Shown here one piece after another: positions 47,712-48,972 of a stretch of DNA of 48,972 bases. The stretch comes from Bacillota bacterium (lineage in GTDB: Bacteria > Bacillota_I > Bacilli_A > RF39 > UBA660): assembly GCA_015059305.1 (NCBI GenBank), contig SVAQ01000010.1, positions 1-48,972 of the forward strand. Reading direction: 5' to 3'. Both the position numbers and the translations under genes were made by a program. Position 1 is the stretch's first letter; the number at the start of each line of letters is the position of its first letter. Below the pieces are notes generated by a model. The model did not search any database and was not told the DNA's origin. It saw only the letters and a list, made by a program, of their open reading frames with translations.

Positions 47712-48095
47712 CTACCTACTTTCATTATAATTCCATATACCTAGTTTTCCTTTTGCATAAATGGGTTTAATAACCTCAATATCATCAAGTATCCAAGCAT
47801 ATCTGCCAATTTCATAATGGCCATATAAATATTCTTCTTGCTCTTTAATTTCATTAATAAAATCTTCATCCATGTAAATGCAATCTTTTAAATTAGCTTT
47901 ACATAGAATATATCCTGGATTAGACTCTACTAGTTCATTTAACTTCATTATTCGTTCGTCTAATTTTTGCTTTGTACAACTTGCATGAATATATATTTCT
48001 CCACGATAATTAGTCTTCCAACTACGCGTTTCTATTTTCTTTTTTCCATCTTTTATTAAACTTGCAAAAGGTTCCTTAATACTTACTACTTTCAT
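47712..48095 (-). CDS. ASCH/PUA-like domain protein
   Basis: A 127-residue ASCH-domain protein: SIKEPFASLIKDGKKKIETRSWKT at the start (with the conserved G-x-K-x-x-E-x-R), YRGEIYIHAS, and a late Y-A-K-G-K-L-G-I-W-N-Y. ASCH domains have a PUA-like RNA-binding fold and are linked to RNA or nucleoside metabolism. Substrate is unknown. ATG at 48095 follows GGAGACT. It is the first gene of the unit with tex, the LTA-synthase-like gene and the asnB-like gene. An extended -10-like TGG-TATATT lies near 48127-48135. Confidence 0.85.
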   Translation of the reverse strand: MKVVSIKEPFASLIKDGKKKIETRSWKTNYRGEIYIHASCTKQKLDERIMKLNELVESNPGYILCKANLKDCIYMDEDFINEIKEQEEYLYGHYEIGRYAWILDDIEVIKPIYAKGKLGIWNYNESR

Positions 48096-48174
48096 TGAGT
48101 CTCCATATCATGCTTACTAATTAAATATACCATAAAATAATAATTCATGGTAAAAAAAAAGTTAATGTAGACAT

Positions 48175-48199
48175 AAAAAAAGAAAGCCATAAGCTTCCT
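48175..48199 (-). terminator. Terminator of trmB
   Basis: On the minus strand GGAAGC, loop TTATG, GCTTTC is followed by a T tract, just after the trmB stop. Confidence 0.85.
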
Positions 48200-48202
48200 T
48201 AA

Positions 48203-48841
48203 TTAATTTTTAAAAGTTGCATCAACATAAAAGATTGGTTTACCATCTTGAACACATTTCTTTTCCCAATCGGTCATAATATTTTTAATTGGATTTTCTT
48301 CATGATGCAAATCTAAACTTACTTTGTCAAATGAATACCAATATTGAGATAAACTTTCTAAAGAATAAGCAAATAACCCTTTATTATCGGTTTTTAAAAT
48401 AATATGTTTATCTTTTTTAAAGATACGATCATATAACTTTAAGTAATTTACATGCGTAAATCTTTTCTTTTCATCAATTTTCTTTGGCCAAGGTTCAGAA
48501 AATGTTAAATATATTGTATCAATTTCTTTACCAAAGAATTCAAGAATATCTTTTGCATCGGCATTAATTAATTTTAAGTTAGGTAATTTTTGATTAACTA
48601 GTTTATCTACTCCCATAACCATTTGTGATGCGTATAATTCAAGACCAATAAAATTAATATTGGGATATGTTTTAGCCATGTTAATAATAAAGTCTCCACG
48701 GCCCATTCCAAGTTCTAAATGAATCTGATTTTTATTACCAAATAAATCATGCCATTTATTTTTATAATTACGAGGTTCATTTACCAAATATGGACTTTTT
48801 CTAATAATTCGATCGGCATCTTTAACAACATTATATTGCAC
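48203..48841 (-). CDS. trmB: tRNA (guanine-N7)-methyltransferase
   Basis: A 212-residue TrmB that makes m7G46 in tRNA. Seen: HLELGMGRGDFI (SAM-binding motif I), FIGLELYASQM, LINADAKDIL and TFSEPWPKKIDEKKRFTH, where the family usually reads NFPDPWPKKRHHKRR, then LKTDNKGLF. The first in-frame start is GTG at 48841; no ATG precedes the SAM motif, and there is no SD in front of the GTG. An in-frame TAG lies six codons upstream, so the start is limited to GTG or a rare codon. Upstream lie a palindrome and a start-stop (see 48857-48885). Confidence 0.93.
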   Translation of the reverse strand: MQYNVVKDADRIIRKSPYLVNEPRNYKNKWHDLFGNKNQIHLELGMGRGDFIINMAKTYPNINFIGLELYASQMVMGVDKLVNQKLPNLKLINADAKDILEFFGKEIDTIYLTFSEPWPKKIDEKKRFTHVNYLKLYDRIFKKDKHIILKTDNKGLFAYSLESLSQYWYSFDKVSLDLHHEENPIKNIMTDWEKKCVQDGKPIFYVDATFKN

Positions 48842-48856
48842 AAAATCACGTATAAT

Positions 48857-48885
48857 CTAATTATGTGATTTTTTCACATAATTAG
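48857..48885 (-). repeat. Perfect palindrome with SD-preceded start-stop codon before trmB
   Basis: CTAATTATGTGA (48874-48885 on the minus strand) and TCACATAATTAG (48857-48868) pair perfectly around a five-base loop. No T tract follows, so it is not a terminator. The strong SD AAAGGAG (48889-48895) lies nine bases before an ATG directly followed by TGA (48874-48879), inside the 5' arm. The rest of 48886-48972 holds AT-rich DNA with no gene that I can support. Confidence 0.75.
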
Positions 48886-48972
48886 AAACTCCTTTCTTTA
48901 ATTTTTTATATTACAACATTAGGAGTTATAATATTTAAGCACTGTGGATTTGTATCTATAAAATTACAGCTT

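Noticed and set aside
48842..48879. Six-codon leader peptide starting GTG inside the palindrome
   Set aside because: The SD spacing fits the ATG-TGA better, and no amino-acid bias is present that would point to attenuation.

Overview
The window is AT-rich bacterial chromosome from a low-GC, Gram-positive-type organism, most likely a gut-associated Bacilli/Erysipelotrichia-like lineage close to the Mollicutes (RF39-type groups). This is inferred from a T-box leader on ileS, a Firmicutes-type S4 leader on rpsD, AddAB instead of RecBCD, a YmfF/YmfH-type M16 peptidase pair, a lipoteichoic-acid-synthase-like enzyme, MurC and MraZ. TGA is used as a normal stop (pduL, dus, the LTA-synthase-like gene), so this is not a code-4 mollicute. 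I see no phage, insertion sequence, integrase or CRISPR array. Genes are tightly packed, with 1-17 bp overlaps and intrinsic terminators that often run into stop codons.

Layout. 1-125: tRNA-Thr (partial) and tRNA-Val. 288-3130: a Nudix hydrolase, a compact UvrD-like helicase and an ATP-grasp ligase. 3193-6868: an envelope redox group (membrane protein, flavin reductase-rubredoxin, two membrane-tethered thioredoxin-fold proteins). 6900-7839: tRNA-Arg, then rpsD behind a pseudoknotted S4 leader. 7884-12073: an orphan mraZ, the M16 peptidase pair and an HD-type dNTPase. 12142-20107: rsmC-like, rpoB and rpoC. 20261-23631: a lipoprotein cyclophilin, an unknown membrane protein, a phosphohexomutase and deoD. 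23714-27074: ileS with its T-box. 27118-30669: a large surface protein, then murC with a small membrane protein. 30765-41832: one ten-gene cluster on the minus strand (PH-domain protein, rmuC, popT/DUF368, histidine-phosphatase-like protein, an unlisted 34-aa membrane peptide, acyltransferase, pduL, dus, addB, addA). 41888-48841: asnB-like, LTA-synthase-like, tex, an ASCH protein and trmB.

How they work together. Much of the window is core information processing: transcription, tRNA charging and modification, and double-strand-break processing. The rest is mainly envelope biology: MurC, the undecaprenyl-phosphate carrier transporter family, an LTA-synthase-like enzyme coupled to a modified asparagine synthetase, an acyltransferase and extracytoplasmic thiol proteins.

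The most striking points are these. IleRS carries the swapped signature GLHH instead of HIGH, which is linked to mupirocin hyper-resistance in IleRS2 enzymes. RpoB carries Lys and Asp at positions equivalent to E. coli 513 and 526, both classical rifampicin-resistance substitutions. The AsnB-like protein has lost its Cys2 nucleophile and other glutaminase residues and overlaps the LTA-synthase-like gene. A histidine-phosphatase-fold protein lacks its RHG motif. trmB begins with GTG and no Shine-Dalgarno, behind an SD-preceded AUG-UGA start-stop placed in a perfect palindrome.
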